Shown here piece after piece: positions 10,018 to 19,735 of a stretch of DNA of 64,000 nt. Source of the DNA: Trametes villosa (taxonomy: Eukaryota; Basidiomycota; Agaricomycetes; Polyporales; Polyporaceae); the NCBI GenBank assembly GCA_002964805.2, contig PUDQ02000033.1, forward strand, positions 1 to 64,000. The letters run 5' to 3'. The notes beneath the pieces were generated by a model. The model was not told where the DNA came from. It was given only the letters and a program-made list of their open reading frames with translations, and searched no databases. How positions within the stretch are numbered: position 1 is the first letter of the stretch; each line of letters opens with the position of its first letter. A program made the position numbers and the translations under genes.

Positions 10018-10161
10018 ATGGCCGATCGCGAAGAGGACGAGCTGTCGGGGCAGGACGAGGGGTGGCACGGGTGGGGAGAGATCATGACAGCGACATACGA
10101 GCGGCCGCATAATGTTACTTATAATCTGACAATCCGGCCTGCGAACGCCGCCTGCCCGTGA
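10018..10161 (+). pseudogene. truncated third copy of the small ORF family
   Basis: The frame from ATG 10018 starts with an acidic segment (MADREEDELSGQDEGWHGWG) and ends NVTYNLTIRPANAACP at a TGA. The segment TYNLTIRP corresponds to FYDLVIKP and FYDITILP of the two upstream copies. After the stop, the next frame continues with VTIMAAVRLYSE, which fits the following strand of the family, so a frameshift has probably broken this copy. The IVG and ITEF parts were not found downstream. Confidence 0.5.
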
Positions 10162-10602
10162 CCATCATGGCTGCTGTACGATTGTATTCCGAGACATCCC
10201 AAGCAACGCCGGCCCCGGACGAACCACGGGGACGAAACTGATGCCCGACACTCTGGACCTTGGCTGGATCGAGAGCTCAGGTGATACCACGTGACTGGAA
10301 CGCCCGAGGACCCGCGGCGCCAAGCCGTGCGCGTCGAGGCACCTTCCAAATTAGGCCGGATAACGTAATCAACCGCTGGGAAGACTCCAAACCAGGAGAT
10401 AGACGTACTGGACGTTGCTGAGCCCTCCGCCCGCCATCGCGGCGCTCGACCGACGCGAGAAGGGAGACAATGCGGGGACCCGAGCGGCCAGCGCGCCCGC
10501 TGGGGCAAGCAAGAGCTGATGGGGACAAAAAGGACGCCCTCCCGCCCCTCTCTTCCTCTTCCATCCCAACCTCCCGCTCTCCCTAGCTGCCTAGCCCGTG
10601 AT

Positions 10603-10827
10603 ATGGCCGAATCCCCGCCGCTGACCCGCGCCATGTTCTTCCCGCCGGAGCTTTTTGGCTCGATCACCTCTGTTGACATACCCCTCGAGGCGAATGGCGC
10701 GTCGGAGATCGAGATGGACCTGGAACTGCTCGCTAACGCAAGCGGCGCGGTCAACCCGCTCGAGAGCATGGTACGGGACCGCCTCTGCGATCATTTCACA
10801 CCAACTAAATACGTCCGAAGTTCATAA
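10603..10827 (+). CDS. short leader ORF or first exon of the LINE gag
   Basis: ORF of 74 codons starting MAESPPLTRAMFFPPELFG with a tidy acidic-hydrophobic body (SEIEMDLELLANASG). Its TAA (10825-10827) shares the A with the gag ATG (10827-10829), forming a TAATG stop-restart. Alternatively, a GTACGG donor at 10771, a CTAAAT branch-like site and a GAAG acceptor ending at 10820 would remove 50 bases and fuse LESM in frame to FIMGHMTAPG of gag. Both readings are open; cDNA would choose. Either way it appears to be the N-terminal part of, or translationally coupled to, ORF1. Confidence 0.5.
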   Translation: MAESPPLTRAMFFPPELFGSITSVDIPLEANGASEIEMDLELLANASGAVNPLESMVRDRLCDHFTPTKYVRSS

Positions 10828-13595
10828 TGGGACATATGACGGCACCGGGCTTCGCGGGAGAACACCCCGCCGCGTCGCCGCTGGAATCTGCCGAGCATAC
10901 CCCGACGCCTGCAAGCAAGAGGGCCGGGAAGATTGTATTGGGACACCAGGTGCTTACTCTAACTATTCCCCGCCCTCCCTGTATACCCAACCCTCCCTAG
11001 GGCGATTCTCTCGACGATTTCAGTCTTGACTCCCCGGTGACGCTCACGCCGCCGAATGCTGCGAGTGCTCCCATCGCCCCTCCCGCCAAAGTCAATCCTC
11101 GGAAGCGACCGAGGGTCGCCCCCTCGCTGATCGAACATGACGGCATGATCGACATGACGTCCTCTGCGACCCTGCTCCCGCCCACCGACTTGCTTGCTGC
11201 TCCGACTGCCGCGGACCCCCTGACCGGTGTTCTCCCCACCCCGCCCGCGCCCGCAATGATCGCCGGTACGGCCGCTGCGGCCGCCACCCCTGCTGCCCCG
11301 GAACCGCGCCCAGTGCCTGCAACCTGCCCGCCTGCAGCAGCCCGCGCGTTCATCGCGAGCATCAAGGACACTATGAAGGCCGCCTCGGCGATGAGCGCGA
11401 AGTCGGACACAATCGCGTCCTACATCGCGAACGCGCGCGAAGCCGTCCGGCGCGCGCCCGGCGCGACGAGCGGCACGCTTGATGCGCTGTCAGATGACGA
11501 TTTCGTGAAGTTCATGTGGCAGGCCGCCCGCGTGTACCAGGCGCTGCTAAGCGCAGGCTATGCGGCGTCCTTCACCGTATCCCTCCCATCCGGCGGCGCT
11601 CTGAGCTCTGGCCCGCCCACGGTGAACGTCCTAACCCGCCCGTTGTGCGGAAAGAAGACCGACACGCACCCTGCTGGCCGCCCGATCCAGGACGCGATGG
11701 ATGTCGATCTCCCGGCGTACGATGCCACCGCGCCTGACGCCTCAGCCTGGGACCTCATGGGATCTGCGATGCCCGGCCTCCTCGCCTCGATCCACGCCCC
11801 TTCTGCCAACGCTGCCAGCAGCTCGAAGCAGACTGCTGCACCTCCCATGGGCGTCAGACCGCGCGATGGCCTAACTCGCAACTTTGGCAACGTCACGGTG
11901 CACCCCACGCCCTCTGGAGGCTTCCCGGTGAAACACAAACAAGACCCCTGGGATCTCGTACGGGGCATGTCCTCGACGAGCCTGATGAAGCTCGAGGAAG
12001 CATCCGCGAGCACGACCCTCTGCGTCGAGCTGAACGGACAGGAGGATCCCAGGAGCATGGGACCGGCGCGCATCCTAACGCTTGAAAACATGCTGCGCGA
12101 CGCCGTCACCGGGATCGCGGGCGAATCTGGCTTCACGATCACACCGCCCCAGACGAACGACCCTGACTTTGTTGGCGACTTTCAAACGCTCTGGATCTTG
12201 GAACACTTCTCGCCGGGCGCTGTTGTCCGCCTCCTCAAGCAGGCATCGTGGCCCACGGGGCAGCTAGGACTCCACTTCCATTCACTTGCGACCCTCCTTG
12301 AGCCACCTGCGTTCGTCCTGAAGTACACCGACCTCCCCTGCGCGGACCCAAAGTGGATCAAAACGGTCGTCAAGATGAACATGAAGAGGCTGGGAACCTT
12401 CGAGCTCCTTGTCTCGACGATCGAGAAGAGGGACAAGAAGACGTCCCGCGCCGCTGCGCAGGTGATCGCGCTGGAAACCATCAAGAAGATGGACGTCCGT
12501 GCAGGCACGACAGTTGGCGACGATGGCCGGACGCGCGTCACGGCCGCGCTCTACTGCGACCCCCCGACGCCGCACGCGCAAGACTGGGTCAACTGGCGCG
12601 ACGCGCTCGCGACAACACCGCTGATCTATGGCGATAAGGGCATTGCAGACGTCCTCCCGCCGATGCGGTGCTCGGGATGCCACGGCGGGGACCACAAGAC
12701 CCGGGAATGCGACTTCACCCGCGTTCCTGGATGGGTGGCGAAGCCGATACTTGATAAGGGGAAGCAACGCGCGGACCCCCTCCCCCCGGCTGCAGCGCAC
12801 GCGGCCAGCTCCTTGCAAACGGCGGCGCCGCCGCCGCCCATCCCCACTGCATACCAGGGCCCGCCCCCCGACGCGCCTCCCAGCCGCACGGACCCCTCCC
12901 CCTGGTTCCCAGACGATGATGCGCCGCCCCCTGGATACTCTTTCGCTGCCGAAGATCTGCCACCGCAGGTACAGTACCCTGCGCACTACCGCGGACACCC
13001 CGAGCGCACGCGCGCGCGCGCGAGCAGCACCTACGATCGGCGCGATGCTCCCCTGGACTCCCGCGACGCGCCGCGCGAGCACCCCACGTACGCGCGCCCG
13101 CCCCCTGAGCCCGCGCGTGGCCATCCGGGCCGCGCGCGCGACCACGACTATGGCATGCGCAGACGGAGCGATGCGCCCGCGCCGCCGCGAGGGCCGCAGC
13201 TGCCGTATCAGCCCCGCGCTCGGGGAAGCGACGCGGCCGCACCGCAAACGGGCCCCTACGTGCAGACCCAGCGTAGCTGGAGCCACCCCGCGCCGCCCGC
13301 CCTCTATCCCAACCAGCAGTGGGTTAATCCCGGCTATCCCCAGCCGCCGCAATACGGGACGCACTTCGCTCAGGGCGGACCGCACCCTGCGCCGGAAGGA
13401 CTGCACTTCGCGCCGGGAGGGAACGCGAGCGCCGCCGACGACGACGACGAGCAGGGGTACTACGGCCAGGGCCCCTCTGCCCACCCGTCTCACCAAGGTG
13501 CATATGGCGCACGCGATGGACCATCACGCAACCCCGCGCCGCGCAACAAAAAGCATGGCCGCTCGCAGAACTATGCCCGCGGCCCTCCCAAGTAA
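10827..13595 (+). CDS. LINE ORF1 (gag-like RNA-binding protein)
   Basis: Starts at ATG 10827 (MGHMTAPGFAGEHP). A 51-base intron at 10950-11000 (GTGCTT donor, CTAAC branch, CTAG acceptor) removes an in-frame TAG and joins VLGHQ to GDSLDDFSLD, giving about 906 residues. Features in order: an Ala/Pro/Thr-rich low-complexity N-terminus; a conserved middle from FVKFMWQAARVYQALL to about residue 600; a zinc knuckle C-x2-C-x4-H-x4-C (CSGCHGGDHKTREC, near 12670-12711); and a long Pro/Arg/Tyr-rich C-terminus ending in basic RNKKHGRSQNYARG. Gag proteins of LINEs coat their own RNA in the retrotransposition particle. The disordered C-terminus suggests RNA binding or condensate formation. An intron in a retrotransposon ORF is unusual. 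The opposite-strand ORFs here are shadows. Confidence 0.85.
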
Positions 13596-14341
13596 GCGGC
13601 GGGCTGAGCCGCGGCGGAATAGAGCCTGCTCCGCCTGTCCATACATCTTGTGAGGCCCCCTCCTGCCCGTCTACTGTGCGCCCCGTCCTTTTCTTGCGCG
13701 AGCCCGCTTCTCTTGTCGATCCATATTGCTCTCATGACTGCTGATACTCGTAATCTCCCCCGCCTGACCGCCTGCATGTAAGCCGTGCCTACTTTCTTGC
13801 TACTTACACCGTAATATGATCTCTGTGAATACCGAATGAGTACGATGGGTACAGGAGGAAGCGTCGCCTGAACCCCGACGTCCCCTCCCTGCAAGCGACT
13901 CTGAAAGCTGCCCAAACTGCCGCCTGTGCTGGCTTGACCGCCCAGCGCACCCCTGGCATGACATAGCGCGCCATGGCGCAGCCCCACACTGAATACGCCA
14001 TGAGCTATGGGTCCGCTCCTAGCCCAAATCTACTAGCCGCTACGGCATAGGAAAGTGGGAGTGTATACCAAAACGGAAGCCTATTTAGGCTGCGACTAGC
14101 CGTGCTGAGAAGCTCAAGCCGACGGCTGCGCCACTGCGGATGGAGGTGGTGCGCCCGACAGCATACGTCGACCGCGGGGCCGGTATACGCACCCTTACTA
14201 CCTGTTCTGGTTGTGAACTTGCTAGGACACCTTACAACCACCAATACTCAACGAAACACTGAATCTCACACCACACGGGGAAACGGAACGGTCTTGGTTA
14301 CGTGCCGCTGCGTAGCTGGAGGGCAAGGAGACCGGCCGGCC
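13596..14341. other. spacer between LINE ORF1 and ORF2
   Basis: About 750 bases between the gag stop and the first in-frame ATG of ORF2. The ORF2 frame is open back to a TAG at 14048-14050, but there is no ATG until 14342. No structure or extra ORF was recognised. A spacer this long argues against simple stop-restart coupling of ORF2, and internal initiation or a separate RNA would be needed. Confidence 0.5.
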
Positions 14342-17300
14342 ATGCCTGTGCCCGAGGATGGCAACGCAGTGAATGGTGGCCTTGCGTGTGCGCTGGGCGC
14401 GGACTGCGAAGCCCAACCTCAGCGCGCAGCAAGCCGGTCGGGGACGAGAGTATGGGGCAACCAACGCGGTGCCGTGGATGGCGGCTTGCCCCGCAAGCCG
14501 AAATCCAAAGCGCGCATCACACTAGGATCCCTGAACATCCGAGGCTATGGGACAGCGCATGGGACTGAAGGATCCAGTAAATGGATGTTAGTAAATCAAC
14601 TTGTCCGAGACCAACGACTGGCGGTCCTAGCCCTGCAAGAGACTCACCTGGATGATGAACGGGCACGCCATCTAAACAAAATCTTTGAGCGGAACATGCT
14701 CATCCTCCACTCGGCGGACCCTGTCAATAGTACTGGAGCACGCGGTGTTGCCGTAGTAATTAACAAACGCGTCCTCAAAGACTGCGTACCCTCACTACGA
14801 GCTCTAGTGCCGGGACGAGCAGCACTTGTGGCGATCCCGTGGGCGGCGGACCGGGTATTGAAGATACTGATCGTGTATGCGCCCAATGAAAGTGCGGCAA
14901 ACGCGGCTTTCTGGAGTGAGCTGCAGAATATGAATCTGGGAAGAGTGGACGCCATGTTAGGAGACTTCAACGTGGTGGAAGAAAGTGCGGACAGAATACC
15001 GATACGCGATGATCCGGAAACGCCACGGGATGCTCTACGGAGTCTGTGCCAACACCTCCGGCTGCAGGACGGCTGGCGGATGAGCCATCCGAGTGAGCGA
15101 GGCTTCACCTACCTCCAGGAGAGCACTAACTCACAGTCGAGGCTGGACCGCATCTACAACCGCGTCAGCATGACGAAAGACTGCTCTGAGTGGGAGATAC
15201 GCGACCCGGGCATCCCAACGGACCACCGAATGGTCACAGTTGCGATTGAAAACTATAAAGCGCCCTTCGTGGGCAAAGGGCGCTGGGTCTTCCCGACACA
15301 TCTGCTGCGTGATGAGCCGCTAAGGAAGACCATGCGGGAGCTGGGGCGCAAGCTGGTCTGCCGCCTAGATGCAATTGGTGAGCGCACGGTGGACAACAAT
15401 GCACAGAGAGCCTACGCGGACTTCAAGAGCGAGCTGTGCCTCGCTGCGCGTGAACGTGCGCGTGCCAAGATCCCGAAGATGCAGAGAAGGCTAGACCGGC
15501 TGAAAGACAACCTCCAGCAGGTCCTAGCGGCGCCGAATGTGGAAGGGGTGTGTCTCGAGCCGACAGCAGCGGCCCTAGAACAAGCGGCCGTCTTGCAGGA
15601 CCGCATTACCAAGCTGGAGCGAAAACGATTTGGCCTCCGCCGCAAGGATGTCGCCGCGCGCCACTGGACGCAGAGTGAGACAATGAGCAAGTACTGGATG
15701 AAAGGGAACACGACACCTGAGGTTACAGAAACGATGTACACGATGCTCGAACCGGGCTCCTCCCCCCCGACGTACACGAACCACACGAAAACCATGGCGT
15801 CCATAGCACGCACCTTTTATAGCAGCCTGCAGGACGACGACCCCTTGATGGAAGGCGAGTCGCATGAGGAATACATCACAGAGGCCCTACGTGATACCGA
15901 TGCGATGCTCACGAATGATATGAAGGCGGGTCTCGCGAGAAAGCTCTCGCGGGACGACGTTGAGCAAGCCGTCCGAGAGGCGGCGTCCGGGAAAGCGTCC
16001 GGGCTAGACGGCCTCCCGACGGAAGTGTGGAAAGAATATGGGCGATGGTATAGCGCGGACGTCAAGCGAGGAGCGCCCGCGGTCGACATGGTGGGCGCCC
16101 TTACCAAAGTCTTCAATGACATTGAGTGCCACGGGCTTGTAGAAGGCTCTAGCTTCGCGCACGGATGGATCTGCCCCGTATACAAGCTGAAAAAAGACAA
16201 AAGAGAGATTAACAATTACAGACCCATAACGCTGTTGAACTCGGACTATAAGCTCATGACGAAAGCCCTAGCTACCAAGCTTGTTGTGGCTGCACCGACG
16301 GTCATCCATGAGGACCAGGCGGGCTTCATACCGGGCCGTCGGATCTTTGATCATATACGCCTCTCCCAGCTCATGATTGAATACGCTGAGGCGGAAGAGG
16401 TCAGCGGAGCGATCGTTGCGCTGGACCAGGAGAAAGCGTACGATAAAATTGACCATAAGTACCTCTGGAGCGTCCTGAAGCATATGAACTTCCCGCTCTC
16501 CTTCATCCGCACGCTCCAGAACCTCTATGCGGGCGCAGAAAGCTGTGTGATGGTGAACGGCGTGCGGAGCGAAATGTTCAGGGTGTGGCGGGGTGTGCGA
16601 CAGGGAGACCCGATCTCCTGCCTCATCTTTGACCTCGCAATTGAGCCGCTGGCGTGTGCTTTCCGCAGATCCTCCCTACGGGGACTCAGCATCCCAGGGG
16701 AAACCGAGCGCCTTGTGGCGAAACTCTTCGCAGATGATACGACGGTGTTCCTGAGCAGCGATGATGAGTATGGAGAAGTTCTGAGATTGACGAACCGATG
16801 GTGCCGTGCGTCACGAGCGCGCTTTAACAGCGAGAAGACGGAAGTCCTCCCGATTGGCCCGCGTGACCACAGGGAAAGGCTCCTTAGGACCCGCAAGCTA
16901 AACGCAACTGCGGACCCCATCCCTGCGGCTGTACGCGTGGTTGAGGATGGTACTGCCATCCGCTCACTCGGAGCCTGGATTGGAAACGGTATTGATCACG
17001 CCGCGCCGTGGCTCCCGGTGCTGCAAACCATTGACACGAATCTTGCGAAATGGCAGAAGAGTCGCCCGTCCCTGCACGGGAGGAAACTTGCTGTTGGGAT
17101 CGAGGTTGCGGGCAGAACGCAATTCCGAGCGTTTGTCCAGCCTATGCCAGTGGAAATTGAAAAACGCCTGGCCAAGACCGTAGCTGACTTTGTCTGGGAC
17201 GGCGACACGCACCCGAGAATTGCGCGGGACCAGCTGTACCGCCCGGTTGCTGAAGGGGGCTTGAACCTCCTCGATGTCGCGAGCAGAAACGAGGCCATCA

Positions 17301-19357
17301 GCCTCCTGTGGCTCCGCTCCTACCTCACTCTAGGCCTCCGACGGCCCCTGTGGGCCAAAGTCGCAGACGTGCTCTTCGCGCGCGCGGTTGCAGCCGAGTC
17401 CAAGCGAGTGGAGGCCCCGGCGAGGATTAATACCTTCCTGCAGACATGGAATGTCAGTACAAGAGCGCAAGCGGGCCTCCCCACGTGTCTGAGAGCCATG
17501 ATCAAAGCTGCAAAAAAGTACGGCGTGAAATGTGAGGCAGTGAACCCCACGGAGAGCTTGCGAATGCAGCTCCCCATCTGGTACCACTTAGCGAAGGATA
17601 GTAGCCGCAGCGTGGATAATACGAAGAGCGCGAGATGCCTGCGGGATGCGCACCAGATCAGAACGGTGGGACAGTGTGTCCTAGTGACCGAGCGCTTGAA
17701 GGCCCAAGACGCGCAACACACGCCCAGGAGCACATGCCTGTGTGCGGCGTGTGTGCGCGACCGCGAATTGTACAAGTGCGACAACCCGCACAGGTGTGCA
17801 CAGGCGGCGGAAGCGATGCTGGGTAGACTGGATGAGCGATGGAACCCGGTCCGGCCTGGAAACAAGGACGGGCTCTCCCTTACGGCGAGGCGAAAGCGAA
17901 CGAACACGACTGCACGGCTGGCTAATGAGCGCATCCTATTCGATCCTTCACTATCTACGGACGTGCCAGTAGCCGAATCCTTCCGAGTCTTTGTCCCAGG
18001 AAACGCAAGGGAATCCCGCCCTGCCCTCCGCGCAGCCCTGCCCTTCACCGTGCCGAGCGAGGAGGTCGAAGTGTACACTGACGGGTCGGCGATGGAGAAT
18101 GGTACGAGTGCGGCGAAAGCGGCGAGCGGTGTGTGGTTTGGCGATAACGATAGCAGGAATGTGGGCGTACGGGTGCCCTGGGACACCCAGTCTAACCAGG
18201 TGGCGGAGGTCCACGCGGTGGCCGTCGCACACCGCAGCTGCCCCCCCTTTGCCCCCCTACATATCGTCAGTGACTCAAAATACGTCATCGACGGTATGAC
18301 GAAGCGCCTACCGGAGTGGGAGCGTCGGGGGTGGATTGGGGTCGCGAACGCTGAGGTCCTGCAGGAGCTTGCTGGACTCCTGAGGACGAGAACTGCGCCC
18401 ACCACCTTCAGATGGGTCAAAGGTCATGCTAGAATCCGCGGTAATGAAGAGGCGGATAAGCTTGCCCGTGAAGCGACCGCGCTGCCTGACCCTGTGCGCC
18501 CCGCCCACCTCCCACCGCCAGATCGTTTCACCGTGAAAGGTGCATCCCTCCTCCACTTGACCCAGAGGCTTGCGTACGTGGGGATCAAGCGGTGGAAGAG
18601 CGGCGGGGAACGCGTTGCGACGGCACGCAACGTCTCCGCGGCATGCGCAGCTGCTAACGAGGTGTCGGGAACCCCACTAACTCCCCGCGCGCTCTGGCTA
18701 CAGCTGCGTAAGGACCCTGTACCGCGCAAGGTACGGGATTTCGTGTGGAAGGTCCTGCACAATGGCCACCGCATCGGTAAGTACTGGGAGCATATCCCAG
18801 GCTATGAGACACGGGCAAAGTGTACGCACTGTGGCGACCTCGAGACGATGAGCCACATCCTTGCCGAGTGCAGCTCTCCTGGCCGCGCAACGGCGTGGGC
18901 ACTTGCAAGGGGACTCTTGGCGCGTAAAGGCGTGAACTTACCGCGGATATCCCTGGAATTCGTACTTGGGGCCCATGCGCACGTCTACTGCGATGGCAAA
19001 GGCGACCGGCGCCATGGCGCGACAAGGCTGGCCCGCGCTGTTGTCCCCGAAACCGCCCATCTTGTGTGGGTCTTACGATGCGAGAAGGTGGTTGGGGGAC
19101 GTACTCCGTTTGCTGCGGAAGCCGAGCGCGAGTATGTGGAAAAGAGGTGGATGAGCATGATCAATAGGAGGCTTGCCATGGACTGCGCGCTGACGAACAA
19201 GCGCGCCGCGGGCAAAGGCGCACTGCCGGCCGCGACGGTAAGTGCGACGTGGGATGGTGTCTTGCAGGATGGGGCCTCGCTGCCTGAGGGCGGGCTGAAC
19301 GATGGGGAGGTTTTAGTGGGTAGGCCGCTGCGGCTGTACGGCCCGGAGGGTGACTGA
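14342..19357 (+). CDS. LINE ORF2: endonuclease, reverse transcriptase, RNase H polyprotein
   Basis: 1671 residues from the first in-frame ATG (MPVPEDGNAVNGG). Order of domains: apurinic-type endonuclease at about residues 55-300 with LNIRGYG, LQETHL, VYAPN, LGDFNVV, RLDRIYN and TDHRMV; reverse transcriptase at about 560-860 with NNYRPITLLN, QAGFIPGR, VALDQEKAYDKIDH, GVRQGDPIS and the catalytic LFADDTTVF at about residue 795; RNase H from about 1240 with YTDGSAMENG, EVHAV, SDSKYV and GHARIRGNEEADKLA, so the D-E-D-H-D set is present; and a C-terminal zinc motif C-x2-C...H-x4-C (KCTHCGDLETMSHILAEC) at about 1494. It nicks target DNA and copies the element RNA in place by target-primed reverse transcription. 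The frame is intact and CpG-rich. ORF2 with endonuclease plus RNase H fits the Tad/I group rather than L1. Confidence 0.95.
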   Translation: MPVPEDGNAVNGGLACALGADCEAQPQRAASRSGTRVWGNQRGAVDGGLPRKPKSKARITLGSLNIRGYGTAHGTEGSSKWMLVNQLVRDQRLAVLALQETHLDDERARHLNKIFERNMLILHSADPVNSTGARGVAVVINKRVLKDCVPSLRALVPGRAALVAIPWAADRVLKILIVYAPNESAANAAFWSELQNMNLGRVDAMLGDFNVVEESADRIPIRDDPETPRDALRSLCQHLRLQDGWRMSHPSERGFTYLQESTNSQSRLDRIYNRVSMTKDCSEWEIRDPGIPTDHRMVTVAIENYKAPFVGKGRWVFPTHLLRDEPLRKTMRELGRKLVCRLDAIGERTVDNNAQRAYADFKSELCLAARERARAKIPKMQRRLDRLKDNLQQVLAAPNVEGVCLEPTAAALEQAAVLQDRITKLERKRFGLRRKDVAARHWTQSETMSKYWMKGNTTPEVTETMYTMLEPGSSPPTYTNHTKTMASIARTFYSSLQDDDPLMEGESHEEYITEALRDTDAMLTNDMKAGLARKLSRDDVEQAVREAASGKASGLDGLPTEVWKEYGRWYSADVKRGAPAVDMVGALTKVFNDIECHGLVEGSSFAHGWICPVYKLKKDKREINNYRPITLLNSDYKLMTKALATKLVVAAPTVIHEDQAGFIPGRRIFDHIRLSQLMIEYAEAEEVSGAIVALDQEKAYDKIDHKYLWSVLKHMNFPLSFIRTLQNLYAGAESCVMVNGVRSEMFRVWRGVRQGDPISCLIFDLAIEPLACAFRRSSLRGLSIPGETERLVAKLFADDTTVFLSSDDEYGEVLRLTNRWCRASRARFNSEKTEVLPIGPRDHRERLLRTRKLNATADPIPAAVRVVEDGTAIRSLGAWIGNGIDHAAPWLPVLQTIDTNLAKWQKSRPSLHGRKLAVGIEVAGRTQFRAFVQPMPVEIEKRLAKTVADFVWDGDTHPRIARDQLYRPVAEGGLNLLDVASRNEAISLLWLRSYLTLGLRRPLWAKVADVLFARAVAAESKRVEAPARINTFLQTWNVSTRAQAGLPTCLRAMIKAAKKYGVKCEAVNPTESLRMQLPIWYHLAKDSSRSVDNTKSARCLRDAHQIRTVGQCVLVTERLKAQDAQHTPRSTCLCAACVRDRELYKCDNPHRCAQAAEAMLGRLDERWNPVRPGNKDGLSLTARRKRTNTTARLANERILFDPSLSTDVPVAESFRVFVPGNARESRPALRAALPFTVPSEEVEVYTDGSAMENGTSAAKAASGVWFGDNDSRNVGVRVPWDTQSNQVAEVHAVAVAHRSCPPFAPLHIVSDSKYVIDGMTKRLPEWERRGWIGVANAEVLQELAGLLRTRTAPTTFRWVKGHARIRGNEEADKLAREATALPDPVRPAHLPPPDRFTVKGASLLHLTQRLAYVGIKRWKSGGERVATARNVSAACAAANEVSGTPLTPRALWLQLRKDPVPRKVRDFVWKVLHNGHRIGKYWEHIPGYETRAKCTHCGDLETMSHILAECSSPGRATAWALARGLLARKGVNLPRISLEFVLGAHAHVYCDGKGDRRHGATRLARAVVPETAHLVWVLRCEKVVGGRTPFAAEAEREYVEKRWMSMINRRLAMDCALTNKRAAGKGALPAATVSATWDGVLQDGASLPEGGLNDGEVLVGRPLRLYGPEGD

Positions 19358-19735
19358 GTCTCACCTGACGTGCAGGGCGCATGCAGTCCCACACTACAGC
19401 CTAGTCCGCTGTGTGCGTAAAGCATTTCCTCCTGTACGGTAGCTACGTAGCATAGAGGACCTGTCCTCGCAGCTGAGCAATTGCAATGAAAGGCGCAAGG
19501 CGCCGCGCATTGTGAGCACCGTCAAAAAAGAAATCGGTCACGCCCCAAAGTCACACCACTTCCACCGCGTCCCCACGGCGCGCGACGGCAGCGCGCGCGA
19601 CTCGCGCCGTGCGCACGTCGCACGACCGCCCTCACTCGCGCGACAAAAAAATAACAACACACGACGCATAGCAATAGCACAACAGCAATGTAGCGATACA
19701 GATCCTAGGAAAGCATAGAGAAATAGCCCCACAAA
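19358..19735. other. 3' untranslated region of the LINE and junction to host DNA
   Basis: Contains the probable LINE 3' UTR with a GGCGC-AA-GGCGCC hairpin near 19490-19506 and an A run at 19525-19530. Beyond that lies A-rich DNA (ACAAAAAAATAACAACAC near 19644) just past the end of the minus-strand ARMC8 gene, which may be that gene's 3' UTR. The exact insertion boundary is not visible by eye. Confidence 0.4.

Larger units (their letters stand above)
10603..19520 (+). mobile_element. non-LTR retrotransposon (LINE), Tad/I-like, apparently intact
   Basis: The element carries a gag-like protein with a CCHC knuckle and a long second ORF with apurinic-type endonuclease, reverse transcriptase, RNase H and a C-terminal zinc motif, the architecture of fungal Tad1- and I-clade LINEs. 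No long terminal repeats were seen. The second ORF is uninterrupted for 1671 codons and all catalytic motifs are present, so the copy is probably young. The 3' end is uncertain: an A run after GTC at about 19523-19530 is the best candidate, with a second A-rich run near 19645. The 5' end is also uncertain and could lie as far upstream as about 7.1-8 kb if the small ORFs are part of it. I could not identify target-site duplications. Confidence 0.9.

Noticed and set aside
12282..13496. Minus-strand ORF of 404 residues opposite LINE gag
   Set aside because: Arg/Val/Gly-rich shadow of the GC-rich, stop-poor gag coding strand, which has a zinc knuckle and clear coding structure.
14102..14341. N-terminal extension of LINE ORF2 starting at GTG
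   Set aside because: A GTG start is not expected in a nuclear gene; the first ATG in frame is at 14342.
17320..18420. Minus-strand ORF of 366 residues opposite LINE ORF2
   Set aside because: Shadow of the RNase H region, which has all catalytic residues on the plus strand.
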